Shown here: piece after piece, positions 47,841 to 55,728 of the stretch | Numbering within the stretch: position 1 is the stretch's first letter | Layout of the letters: each line of letters starts with the position of its first letter | From: Pandoraea captiosa | GTDB lineage: Bacteria > Pseudomonadota > Gammaproteobacteria > Burkholderiales > Burkholderiaceae | Direction: 5' to 3' | DNA length: 64,000 nucleotides | NCBI RefSeq assembly: GCF_902459775.1 | Contig: NZ_CABPSQ010000002.1 | Location: 682,001 to 746,000 of the forward strand | Made by a program: the position numbers and the translations under genes | The notes under the pieces: generated by a model | What the model was told of the DNA's origin: nothing | What the model saw: the letters and a program-made list of their open reading frames with translations, nothing else | Database searches by the model: none

Positions 47841-48865
47841 ACGCCCTTCCGACGCCACAATTCCGCGTGTTCACCGGCGAGCAAATCGACGCGGCCGTGA
47901 GAGCGGGCAAACGCGACATTCTCGACACGGTGGAAGCGGCCTATCGCTCGCATCACGCGGGACACACGGTCAATCCGCAAAGCCAGTTTCTCCGCTTTCC
48001 CGACGCCCGGTGCAATCGCATCATCGCCCTGCCTGCCCACATCCACAACGACGCGGGTGACAGCGTGACGGGAATCAAATGGATTTCGAGTTTCCCCGAA
48101 AACATCGAACGCGGCATGCCGCGCGCTTCGGCCGTTCTGATCCTGAACGATGCCCCGAGCGGTTATCCGATGGCTTGCATGGAAGCGAGCATCATCAGCG
48201 CGGCGCGCACCGCGGCCAGCGCGATCAGCGCGCTGCGGTGCCTGACTCGCAACGATGCGTCAGTACACCGCCGTGTGGCGTTCGTGGGCGCGGGCGTTAT
48301 TGCTCGACATGTGGTCGAGAGTCTGTCGCTCGCCGCGCTCCCCATCGACGAGGTGGTGATTCACGACCTGAACAGCGACTACGCAGAGTCGTTGGCGACG
48401 CGAGTCAGGACGCACGTCGGCCTGGATGCCCGCACGGAACCTTCGCTGGAGGCCGCCATCCGGTCGTCGGACGTCATTGTGTTCGCCACCACGGCGTCTT
48501 CGCCGCATGTGAACGATCCGGCCTGGTTCTCGCACTGCCCGGTCGTGCTGCATCTGTCGCTACGCGATCTGGCGCCGGCCATCGTACTGGCGTCGCATAA
48601 CGTCGTGGACGATGTCGACCATTGTCTGCGCGCCATGACCTCGCTGCATCTCACCGAGGCAGCCACGGGGCATCGACACTTTGTCACGACTTCGCTCCCG
48701 CATCTGCTGTGCGGTGGTGATCCTCCTGCGCGAGACCGTCCGATCGTGTTTTCTCCCTTTGGCCTCGGCATTCTCGACATTGCCGTCGGGCACTGGATTT
48801 ACGAACGTCTGGCTGCCCGGCAAACGCCTGTTCCCCGTTTTTTCTTTGATATGCAACGCGCATGA
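47837..48865 (+). CDS. SbnB-like dehydrogenase (ornithine cyclodeaminase family)
   Basis: 342 residues. Family features: GIKWISSFPENIERGMPRAS, the Rossmann motif VAFVGAGVIARHVVESL near residue 147, and STRD-like VFATTASSPHVND. SbnB oxidatively cleaves N-(1-amino-1-carboxyethyl)-glutamate-type intermediate to 2-oxoglutarate and 2,3-diaminopropionate. The four-base overlap with the SbnA-like gene and with the next gene (ATGA at 48862) shows tight coupling. Together with the preceding gene it predicts cytosolic Dap production. Confidence 0.87.
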   Translation: MNALPTPQFRVFTGEQIDAAVRAGKRDILDTVEAAYRSHHAGHTVNPQSQFLRFPDARCNRIIALPAHIHNDAGDSVTGIKWISSFPENIERGMPRASAVLILNDAPSGYPMACMEASIISAARTAASAISALRCLTRNDASVHRRVAFVGAGVIARHVVESLSLAALPIDEVVIHDLNSDYAESLATRVRTHVGLDARTEPSLEAAIRSSDVIVFATTASSPHVNDPAWFSHCPVVLHLSLRDLAPAIVLASHNVVDDVDHCLRAMTSLHLTEAATGHRHFVTTSLPHLLCGGDPPARDRPIVFSPFGLGILDIAVGHWIYERLAARQTPVPRFFFDMQRA

Positions 48866-50385
48866 CCACTGCTGCCTCCTGCCCCTCGTCCACACCATCC
48901 ACCTCATCGGCCTCATCGCCCTCATCGCCCTCATCGCCCTTATCGCTCTCAGCCGATCGCGTTTCGCACGCTGCCGAAGGATTCGCCGACGTGCTCGTCG
49001 GACTGCAATACGGCGACGAAGGCAAGGCGAAGATCATCGACGCTCTCGCGCCGGGATACGACGTGATCGCGCGCTTTAACGGCGGCGCGAACGCTGGCCA
49101 CACCATCGACACCCCACACGGCAGGATCGCGCTAAAGCAGTTGCCCTCCGGGGTTTTTCATCCGCATGCGACGCTCTACATCGGTTCGGGATGCGCCATC
49201 AATCCGTGGAAACTGGCCGAGGAAATCGAGCAAGTGCGGGAGATGGGCGTGTCGCTCGAAGGGCGTCTGCATATCAGTGCGCGCGCGGCACTGGTGCAGC
49301 CGCATCACATCGCGATGGACCGAAGAGGCGGCGATACGATCGGCACCACGGGCAATGGCATTGGCCCGTGCTATGCAGATCGTGCGCTGCGCGTGCGCAA
49401 CGATACCCGTGTGAATCTGATGCTTGGCGACTTGTTGGGCAACGAGACGGACACCGTCGTTGCGATGCGCGACATTTTCATGCGCATGATCAACGCAGAC
49501 GGCGGAACCTCACCGTGGGTGGCGGAGATGTCGGATTTGCTTCTGAGTCTGCCCAAGGTCGCAAAGACGCTGCGTTGCTACGTCCAGCCCGATCGCACAT
49601 GGCTCACGAATCGCGTGAAAGCCGGGGCGAGAGTGCTCTTCGAAGGCGCACAGTCGGTCTTGCTCGACGTGGTGGACGGAAGCCAGCCCTATGTCACGTC
49701 CAGCCACACCGTGCCCGCCTATGCGTACGTGGGGGGCGATCTTTCGCCCAAATACCATCGGCGGGTCATTGGCGTGGCCAAGGCCATCGTGTCGCGAGTC
49801 GGGCGGGGGCCGTTTCCCGCCGAGTTGGGCGGCGAGCGTTCCGCACGGTACTGCCACGAAGCGTCCGTGTCGAATATCGGCAAGGCGCAGGAGAAAACGC
49901 GATTCTCCGCGCAATCGTTGCTGCGCTCCAGCGATCCGCTGGATGTCGGGACCGCCCTTCGCATGCTCACCGACGAGTACGGTACGGGAACCGGTCGTCC
50001 GCGTCGCATCGGCATGCTGGATCTTGGCGAATTGCGAGACGTCATCAAAGCGCATGGTGTGGACTGTGTGTACCTCAACAAGGTGGATTGTCTGACGCAC
50101 TATGCGAACTCCTCCTATCAAGGGGTGCCCGTTCGCGTGCATGGCGACGCTGTACCGGAAGACGCGTTGCCCGATGTGCAGATTTATCCGGGCCTGACCG
50201 CACAGTCGATCACGTCAGGTCGCGAAGGGACACTTGATGCCGCGCTGATCGGATTCATCGATTTCGTGGAGCGACACATCGGTGCGCCATTGGCAGGGCT
50301 GGGTCTCGGCCCCGAACGCGCAAGTCTCGTGTTGCTCGACCCCCGCGAGTCCGCGCCGGTCGCGCAAGCCGCCTCCGATGCTTAA
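48862..50385 (+). CDS. Divergent adenylosuccinate synthetase paralogue (PurA-like)
   Basis: 507 residues. The catalytic scaffold of PurA is kept: GDEGKAK (D52), NAGHT (H80; the 28-residue spacing equals canonical D13-H41), FEGAQSVLLD and GTP-base motif NKVD. Differences: GNGIGP replaces GRGIGP (N165); the aspartate loop reads GTGTGRPRR where GATTGRxRR or GTTTGRPRR is usual; about 35 extra residues lie between GPFPAEL and the aspartate loop; and a Ser/Thr/Pro-rich 36-residue N-terminal extension comes from 9-base repeats. Housekeeping PurA is expected elsewhere in the genome. It may be a GTP-driven ligase adding aspartate or another amine to a pathway carbonyl, or a resistant target copy. Confidence 0.85.
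   Translation: MTTAASCPSSTPSTSSASSPSSPSSPLSLSADRVSHAAEGFADVLVGLQYGDEGKAKIIDALAPGYDVIARFNGGANAGHTIDTPHGRIALKQLPSGVFHPHATLYIGSGCAINPWKLAEEIEQVREMGVSLEGRLHISARAALVQPHHIAMDRRGGDTIGTTGNGIGPCYADRALRVRNDTRVNLMLGDLLGNETDTVVAMRDIFMRMINADGGTSPWVAEMSDLLLSLPKVAKTLRCYVQPDRTWLTNRVKAGARVLFEGAQSVLLDVVDGSQPYVTSSHTVPAYAYVGGDLSPKYHRRVIGVAKAIVSRVGRGPFPAELGGERSARYCHEASVSNIGKAQEKTRFSAQSLLRSSDPLDVGTALRMLTDEYGTGTGRPRRIGMLDLGELRDVIKAHGVDCVYLNKVDCLTHYANSSYQGVPVRVHGDAVPEDALPDVQIYPGLTAQSITSGREGTLDAALIGFIDFVERHIGAPLAGLGLGPERASLVLLDPRESAPVAQAASDA
48902..48946 (+). repeat. In-frame 9-base repeats in the purA-like gene
   Basis: Five units of CCTCATCGC (variants at ends) encoding the SSP-type tail of the N-terminal extension. 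A change in copy number keeps the frame. Confidence 0.9.
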
Positions 50386-50401
50386 TTCCACGGGTGGCCC
50401 A

Positions 50402-51370
50402 ATGCCTGATATGACAACCGACGCCGGCAGCCGGGATCGCGCATACGGCGCGCCCGAGGTGACCCCTTCGCCGCAACGACCGTGGCGCGAGGTAGCGGCG
50501 GTTACCCGCTGCGCGACCGAAGCGCCGTTTCCGAGTCTTGAGCCGGGCCACTTGTTCTTCAACGTTTCGCTCATGCCCTATGCCATGCATCCGCTGGTGT
50601 GCGAGCTTGGGCAATCGGCGCGACAACGGTTGAGCGCACTTCGGTTTGAGGACTACCTCAACAAGACCGAGCGTGTCGAGTTAGGCATCGTCAATCGCGC
50701 CATTGAACGGATGCTGGAGATTCCACGAATCACCTCGGTCACGCGAGACGACTTGCTGGCCATCTACACCGACGAAGGATTTCATACGTGGATGATGGAG
50801 CGCTTCCGGGGGCATTGTCAGCGCGCGACCGGGTATGTGCTGGCTCAGGGGCCGTCGTTGAGCGTTGCGCGTGTGCAGTCGCTTTGCGATGGTGCGCCGA
50901 TGCACTACCGGGATCTGGCGATCATTGCGGCGGCTTGTGTGACGGAGACCCTGATTACGACCACGTTGCGTCAGGCGGGCGCGGGAGACGACATCTATCC
51001 GCCTGTGCGAATGCTGTTGACCGAACACGGTGCCGACGAGCTGCGTCATCAGGCGGCATTCGTTCATTTCTCGGGGGAGTGGTTGCCGTCGTTGCCGAAG
51101 GACGAGGGCGAGTACCTCGATGCGTTGCTGCCTGAGCTGATGACGGCTTTTCTCGCACCGGAAATACCGGTCTGGCATGACCATTTATGCGAGGTGGGGC
51201 TCGATGCGTTGCAGGCGGACCGGGTGCTTGGCGAGAGCATCGATCCACTGGAAGTCGGCATACAGATGATGGAGGCGGCGTTGGTGCCACGACGTCTCTT
51301 CGAGCGGTTGGGGTTGTCGTGTGCCGAGCGCTTCGCGCAGCATGCGCGCCGCTGGAGACCCCCGCGATAG
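50402..51370 (+). CDS. AurF-like diiron N-oxygenase
   Basis: 322-residue ferritin-like protein. Candidate metal ligands E93, E125, H128, E182, H209, E213 and H216 reproduce the AurF set (E101, E136, H139, E196, H223, E227, H230) with identical spacing in the last five intervals except one (3, 54 versus 57, 27, 4, 3). Motifs: YTDEGFH and TEHGADELRHQ. AurF turns aryl amines into nitro groups, and relatives such as HamC act in diazeniumdiolate synthesis. Here the natural substrate would be an amino group of diaminopropionate or a derivative (inference). Start ATG at 50402 after GGGTGG; ATG at 50378, overlapping purA-like, is the alternative. Confidence 0.88.
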   Translation: MPDMTTDAGSRDRAYGAPEVTPSPQRPWREVAAVTRCATEAPFPSLEPGHLFFNVSLMPYAMHPLVCELGQSARQRLSALRFEDYLNKTERVELGIVNRAIERMLEIPRITSVTRDDLLAIYTDEGFHTWMMERFRGHCQRATGYVLAQGPSLSVARVQSLCDGAPMHYRDLAIIAAACVTETLITTTLRQAGAGDDIYPPVRMLLTEHGADELRHQAAFVHFSGEWLPSLPKDEGEYLDALLPELMTAFLAPEIPVWHDHLCEVGLDALQADRVLGESIDPLEVGIQMMEAALVPRRLFERLGLSCAERFAQHARRWRPPR

Positions 51371-51437
51371 CGTGTCAGGCACACCAAAGCGAAACATCGA
51401 CGCAGGCGCCGATCAGGCGGGAGCAGAGGAGGGACGT

Positions 51438-52484
51438 GTGACTTGCCATTGGCTTGCTCCCGATTTGACGATGAGTGCACAGGACTATCGAACGCTGCTC
51501 GACGCGGCGCTGTCGTTCAAGTCCCGATATCCCCTTCATACCGAGGGCACGCTTCGCAACCGGACGATCTACTTTCTCTTCTACAACCCTTCGCTGCGCA
51601 CGCGAAGCAGCTTCCAAACGGGCCTCATGCGGTTAGGCGGAAACGCCATTGTTCTGGATCCGCTAAACGGGATTTACACGCCGGCGTTGGCTGACGCCGA
51701 AATCCCCTACGCAACGGAGCGTGTCGCCGACGTGGCCCGGGTGTTGTCGTCATACGGTGACGCGATTGCGGTGCGCATGTACGGCGCGCCCGCCGGCTGG
51801 GTCTATGGCGCTGCGCATCGCCATCTGGAAGCCTTCGCGCAAGCAAGCCGGGTACCTGTCATCAACATGGAGTGTGACCGGTTTCATCCGTGTCAGGCGC
51901 TCGCGGACGCGATGACGTTGCGCGAGCAACTGGGAGAACTTGCCGGTCGACGCCTGTGCATTGCCTGGACCTACTCGGGAAGTTGGCACAAGCCTGTTGC
52001 GGTGCCACAGAGCCTGCTGCTGGCTGCGGTCAAATCGGGAATGGACGTCACGTTGGCGCATCCCGAACCATTCGCACTCGATCCGCAAGTGATGCAGGCG
52101 GCAGCGGCGTTTGCGGACGATACGGGAGCGCGTATTCGCGTGACGCACGATCTGCGCGATGGCGTGACGCACGCGCACGCGGTTTATGCGAAGTCCTGGT
52201 GCGGCCTGGGACACCTGCCGACGCGTCATGGCGATCCCGTCGACGAAGTCGCCATGCGCAACACTTTCGAGCAGCACCGGGACTGGTGTGTGGACGCTGA
52301 CATCATGGGCCTTGCGACGTCCGGTGCGGGATACCTTCATTGCCTGCCGGTCGATCGTGGGCAAGAGGTCACCGACGACGTCGTGGAAGGTGTCTCCTCA
52401 TGGGTCTTCCGTCAGGCGGCGAACCGTCTGCATGCACAAAACGCCGTGATGGCGCACTTGTTGAATCCGGGAGCGCTGTCGTGA
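51438..52484 (+). CDS. Carbamoyltransferase (ornithine/N-acetylornithine type)
   Basis: 348 residues of the ATCase/OTCase superfamily. The carbamoyl-phosphate loop reads FYNPSLRTRSSF (S52-R56), MECDRFHPCQALAD supplies the HPCQ motif, and LHCLPVDRGQEV near residue 300 corresponds to the OTC HCLP motif. The SLRTR form is closer to N-acetylornithine carbamoyltransferase than to ordinary ArgF. GTG start at 51438 with GAGGAGGG seven bases upstream. With Dap as acceptor it would make a ureido amino acid such as beta-ureidoalanine (inference). Its stop overlaps the next gene (TGATG). Confidence 0.9.
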   Translation: MTCHWLAPDLTMSAQDYRTLLDAALSFKSRYPLHTEGTLRNRTIYFLFYNPSLRTRSSFQTGLMRLGGNAIVLDPLNGIYTPALADAEIPYATERVADVARVLSSYGDAIAVRMYGAPAGWVYGAAHRHLEAFAQASRVPVINMECDRFHPCQALADAMTLREQLGELAGRRLCIAWTYSGSWHKPVAVPQSLLLAAVKSGMDVTLAHPEPFALDPQVMQAAAAFADDTGARIRVTHDLRDGVTHAHAVYAKSWCGLGHLPTRHGDPVDEVAMRNTFEQHRDWCVDADIMGLATSGAGYLHCLPVDRGQEVTDDVVEGVSSWVFRQAANRLHAQNAVMAHLLNPGALS

Positions 52485-53890
52485 TGGCGGCATTCTCCTA
52501 TCGCTACGCGTGCGTGCGATGTGCGACGCCGCAGGCGTGGGGCGACATCCGCTATCGCTGCCCTGTTTGCGGGCAGAACTTGCGCGTCCAGCGCAGGGCC
52601 AACGCCGATTCGCCATCGGCTGCCGAGGTGCTGAGCGCGTTCCACGGTAGCGCGATGCACGGCATGTGGCGATATGCGGCGCTTTTGCCGGTGGAGGCAC
52701 GGTGGGGCAGTCGATTGCGTGTGGGCGGCACGCCGATGGTCGATTGCGGCAACGATGGTGGCGTGCGACTGTGGGTCAAGGACGACGCGCGCAATCCCAG
52801 TGGTTCGCTCAAGGATCGCGCGACCGAACTCGTGCTGGCGGTCGCGAAGCGCGCCGGGTGCACCCACGCAGTGACCGCGTCGACCGGCAATGCCGGTGCC
52901 TCGCTAGCGTGCATAGCGGCGTCGCAGGGCCTGGCAGCGACCGTGGTCGTGCCTGCGCGCACGCCCTTCGTCAAGCTTGCGCAGATCCGGGCGTACGGTG
53001 CGAAGATCCACGAGGTGCAAGGGACTTATGACGATGCGTTCGAAATGGCGGAGCGCATGGCGGACGACCCACAGGTGTGTTGCCGAAACACCGGCATCAA
53101 CCCTTTCACCCGGGAAGGGAAAAAGACATGCGCGTTCGAGATCGCCGAAGCGTTCGACTGGCAGGTGCCCGACTGGGTGATCGTGCCGACGGGCGATGGA
53201 AACATTCTCTCCGGCGTGGCGGCGGGCTTTCTCGACCTGTTCGCGCTGGGCATCACGTCTGCAGTGCCGCGATTGATGGCGGCGCAAGCCGTCAGTTCAA
53301 ACAGCATCTCGCGTGATTGGCAACGGGGGGACGAGACGACGGCGTTGCCCGAAGCGCCTACGGAGGTCGTCCCGGATACGGTGGCAGACAGCCTCGCGGT
53401 CGGTCGTCCTCGCGATCACTTCGCCGCGTTACACGCGCTGCGCACGACACGTGGTGCGTGCGTCGCACTGACCGATTCGGACATTGCATGGGCATCGCGC
53501 GCGCTCGCGCAGCGCTTCGGCTTGTGGTTTGAACCGTCGACGGCGGCCGGTTACGCGGCCCTCCACGCAAGTCGCGACTCGGGACGAATTCGCGCGGGCG
53601 AACAGGTGGTGTTGCTCGGTACCGGCAGCGGCATGAAGTCGCCACAGGGCTTCGATCGCATGGCGCACGTGACGGAACCGTCGTGTGTCGACATCTCGCA
53701 GCTCCCATCACCACCCAAATCACCACCCACATCGCCACCCACATCGCCACCCACATCGGCGTCGGTATCGACATCGCAGTTGATATCGCGGTCGGCATCG
53801 CAGACGATTTCGCAGCAGAATTCACAGTCAGCATCACAGCCGATTTCGAATGGCGGGCACTCGTCGATTACCGGGGGGAAGGGGCTGTGA
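52484..53890 (+). CDS. Threonine-synthase-like PLP enzyme with low-complexity tail
   Basis: 468 residues. The N-terminal zinc-ribbon cysteines C10, C13, C26 and C29 (YACVRCA, YRCPVCG) and the PLP lysine in NPSGSLKDRATE (K110), with TASTGNAGASLA, match the threonine synthase/cysteate synthase group of fold-type II enzymes. The C-terminal 50 residues are Ser/Pro/Thr/Gln repeats (SPPTSPPTS) from 12-base tandem repeats and are unlikely to be catalytic. Likely catalyses a beta- or gamma-replacement on a phosphorylated or activated amino acid of the pathway. ATG at 52484 (overlapping the preceding stop) is chosen; GTG at 52481 is also possible. Confidence 0.83.
   Translation: MAAFSYRYACVRCATPQAWGDIRYRCPVCGQNLRVQRRANADSPSAAEVLSAFHGSAMHGMWRYAALLPVEARWGSRLRVGGTPMVDCGNDGGVRLWVKDDARNPSGSLKDRATELVLAVAKRAGCTHAVTASTGNAGASLACIAASQGLAATVVVPARTPFVKLAQIRAYGAKIHEVQGTYDDAFEMAERMADDPQVCCRNTGINPFTREGKKTCAFEIAEAFDWQVPDWVIVPTGDGNILSGVAAGFLDLFALGITSAVPRLMAAQAVSSNSISRDWQRGDETTALPEAPTEVVPDTVADSLAVGRPRDHFAALHALRTTRGACVALTDSDIAWASRALAQRFGLWFEPSTAAGYAALHASRDSGRIRAGEQVVLLGTGSGMKSPQGFDRMAHVTEPSCVDISQLPSPPKSPPTSPPTSPPTSASVSTSQLISRSASQTISQQNSQSASQPISNGGHSSITGGKGL
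53709..53756 (+). repeat. In-frame 12-base repeats in the threonine-synthase-like gene
   Basis: Four units of CGCCACCCACAT-type sequence coding SPPT. The repeat ends near the start of the D-amino-acid-oxidase-like gene but stays in the upstream gene's frame. Confidence 0.9.
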
Positions 53891-54846
53891 GCCGCGAACG
53901 AGTCGTCGTTCTCGGCGCCGGTGTCAGCGGCTTGACGACGGCCGTCGCCATGGCGCTCTCGGGGTGCCGCGTTGCCATCCACGCGGCGGAGGGACCTGCG
54001 CAGACGACGTCGTCGCTGGCCGCCGCGATCTGGCATCCGTTCTATCAGGCCCCCGATCTCGTCTATCTGGCGCGCGCACGCCACACCTACGCCACGATGC
54101 GCCGACTGTCCGCCGATACCGCATCGGGGGTGATCACGAAACCGCTGACCGAGTACTTTCGACGCGACGCGGGCGAACCGTGGTGGGCGGAGTGTGTCGC
54201 CAATCTGACGCGTGTGCGAGACACCGGGATGTCGTCGCGTTTCACCTGCGCGTACCGTATGGATGTGCCGGTCGCCGATACCGGGACCTACCTCCGATAT
54301 CTGATGAACATGTTCCTCGAACTGGGCGGAACGTATGTGCAGCGCTGCGTCGATGACCCGGTGCCGTTGCTCGACGAGGCCGAAGTTGTGGTGAATTGCT
54401 GCGGCTACGGTAGTCGACGGTTTGGCGATGATGCGCTGTCGCTCTCGCGCGCGATCGTGCTGCGCGCTGCGCGTGACGATGCGGTGAGCGGGTGCCATAT
54501 CGACGACTCCGATCCTGCGCTGCCCACCTACATCGTTGAGCGCGTGCACGACATTGTGCTGGGCGGGACGGCAGATCCGGGTCTGACGTCGACGGTGATC
54601 GCCGAGCCGCAGATTCGGGACATCCTGCATCGCTGCACGCGTTTGTGCGACGGGGTTGCCAAGTTGCGTGTGATCGACGCCCGCATCGGATTTCGTCCGA
54701 TACGAGGTGCGCCGCGCGTCGCGCGAGACGACAAGCATGCTCGCCTCTTTCACAACTACGGTCACGGTGGCGGCGGTTTCACGTTGTCATGGGGGTGCGC
54801 ACACGATGTCCTTCGCCTGGCGGGCATCGTATCAGCCGGGACGTGA
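53887..54846 (+). CDS. D-amino-acid-oxidase-like flavoprotein (DAO family)
   Basis: 319 residues. FAD motif VVVLGAGVSGLTTAVAMAL at the N-terminus; the C-terminal signature FHNYGHGGGGFTLSWGCA is that of D-amino-acid oxidase proper. An arginine in GFRPIRGAPRV is the usual carboxylate contact. GTG start at 53887 overlapping the previous stop, with GGGGAAGGGG upstream. It would oxidise an amino acid or amine of the pathway to an imine with peroxide release; chirality cannot be judged. A frame open upstream to 53683 is repeat-encoded noise. Confidence 0.88.
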   Translation: MSRERVVVLGAGVSGLTTAVAMALSGCRVAIHAAEGPAQTTSSLAAAIWHPFYQAPDLVYLARARHTYATMRRLSADTASGVITKPLTEYFRRDAGEPWWAECVANLTRVRDTGMSSRFTCAYRMDVPVADTGTYLRYLMNMFLELGGTYVQRCVDDPVPLLDEAEVVVNCCGYGSRRFGDDALSLSRAIVLRAARDDAVSGCHIDDSDPALPTYIVERVHDIVLGGTADPGLTSTVIAEPQIRDILHRCTRLCDGVAKLRVIDARIGFRPIRGAPRVARDDKHARLFHNYGHGGGGFTLSWGCAHDVLRLAGIVSAGT

Positions 54847-54930
54847 GTGGAACGACAGGTCTCGAAGTACGCACGACACGCACCTGTAATGGCCGTTGCC
54901 ATTCGCGCGGTTTCGGCCGGATGACTGGAT

Positions 54931-54999
54931 CACAGAACCACAGAACCACAGAACCACAGAACCACAGAACCACAGAACCACAGAACCACAGAACCACAG
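54931..54999 (+). repeat. 8-base tandem repeat array
   Basis: About 8.6 perfect copies of CACAGAAC between the oxidase-like and flavin-reductase genes. Non-coding on the plus strand. Not a CRISPR: units are contiguous. Confidence 0.95.
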
Positions 55000-55083
55000 G
55001 TCCCATGGACCTCGGGACATCGGGACCGCGGCGCTGCGGTGAGTCGCCGCCGACGGCGAATCAACGACTATTGAGGAGGCACG

Positions 55084-55728
55084 ATGGAACTGGACCCGTC
55101 GACGCTCGACGAGGCGAAGATCTACAACTTCATGATGAGTACGATCCTGCCCCGCCCGATCGCGTGGATCAGTACGATCGATGCTCAGGGCAGGCCGAAC
55201 CTGGCGCCATACGCCTACTTCATGGGCGTGTGTTGTGTGCCGATGACCGTGCTGTTCTGCCCGGTCGTACCACCACCGCCCAAACGCAAGAAGGACACCC
55301 TGCGCAACATCGAAGCGGTACCGGAATTCGTGGTCAATGTCGCCAGCGCCTCCTGCATCGACGCGGTGAATCTGTCGGCCGCTCCGCTGCCCGCAGGGGA
55401 ATCGGAATTCGACCTCACCGGAACGACGCCGGTAGCGTCTTCGCGGGTGCGTCCACCGCGCGTCAAGGAGGCTTCCGTCGCTTACGAGTGCCGGGTGCGC
55501 GACGTCATTGAAATCAGTGCCGCGCCGGGCGGCGGATGGCTCGTGCTGGGGACGGTGCTCGTCGCACACGTCGATGAGGCATTGCTCGATCCCAATACGT
55601 GCCACGTGGACGTGCACGGGCTGCGTCCGGTGGGACGTCTCGGCGGCGGATCGTTCACGAACGCAGCGACCGATACCTTTACGTTGACACGCTACAGGAC
55701 GCTTGCCGATCTGGCGACACGCAAGTGA
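55084..55728 (+). CDS. Flavin reductase-like FMN-binding protein
   Basis: 214 residues of the flavin reductase-like (split-barrel FMN-binding) family: MSTILPRPIAWISTIDAQGR, NLAPYAYFMGVC, KDTLRNIEAVPEFVVNVAS. Members reduce FMN or act as flavoredoxins. GAGGAGG lies just before the ATG at 55084. Last gene of the operon, after the 8-base repeats; it could supply electrons to the diiron oxygenase (inference). Its 3' end overlaps the convergent LuxR-type gene by 50 bases. Confidence 0.88.
   Translation: MELDPSTLDEAKIYNFMMSTILPRPIAWISTIDAQGRPNLAPYAYFMGVCCVPMTVLFCPVVPPPPKRKKDTLRNIEAVPEFVVNVASASCIDAVNLSAAPLPAGESEFDLTGTTPVASSRVRPPRVKEASVAYECRVRDVIEISAAPGGGWLVLGTVLVAHVDEALLDPNTCHVDVHGLRPVGRLGGGSFTNAATDTFTLTRYRTLADLATRK

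Noticed and set aside
46722-48865. Staphyloferrin-type siderophore locus
   Set aside because: SbnA/SbnB-like genes are present, but no NIS synthetase, decarboxylase or siderophore exporter is linked, and the remaining operon genes point to other chemistry.
54931-54999. Possible CRISPR array
   Set aside because: The 8-base units are contiguous without spacers and there are no cas genes.
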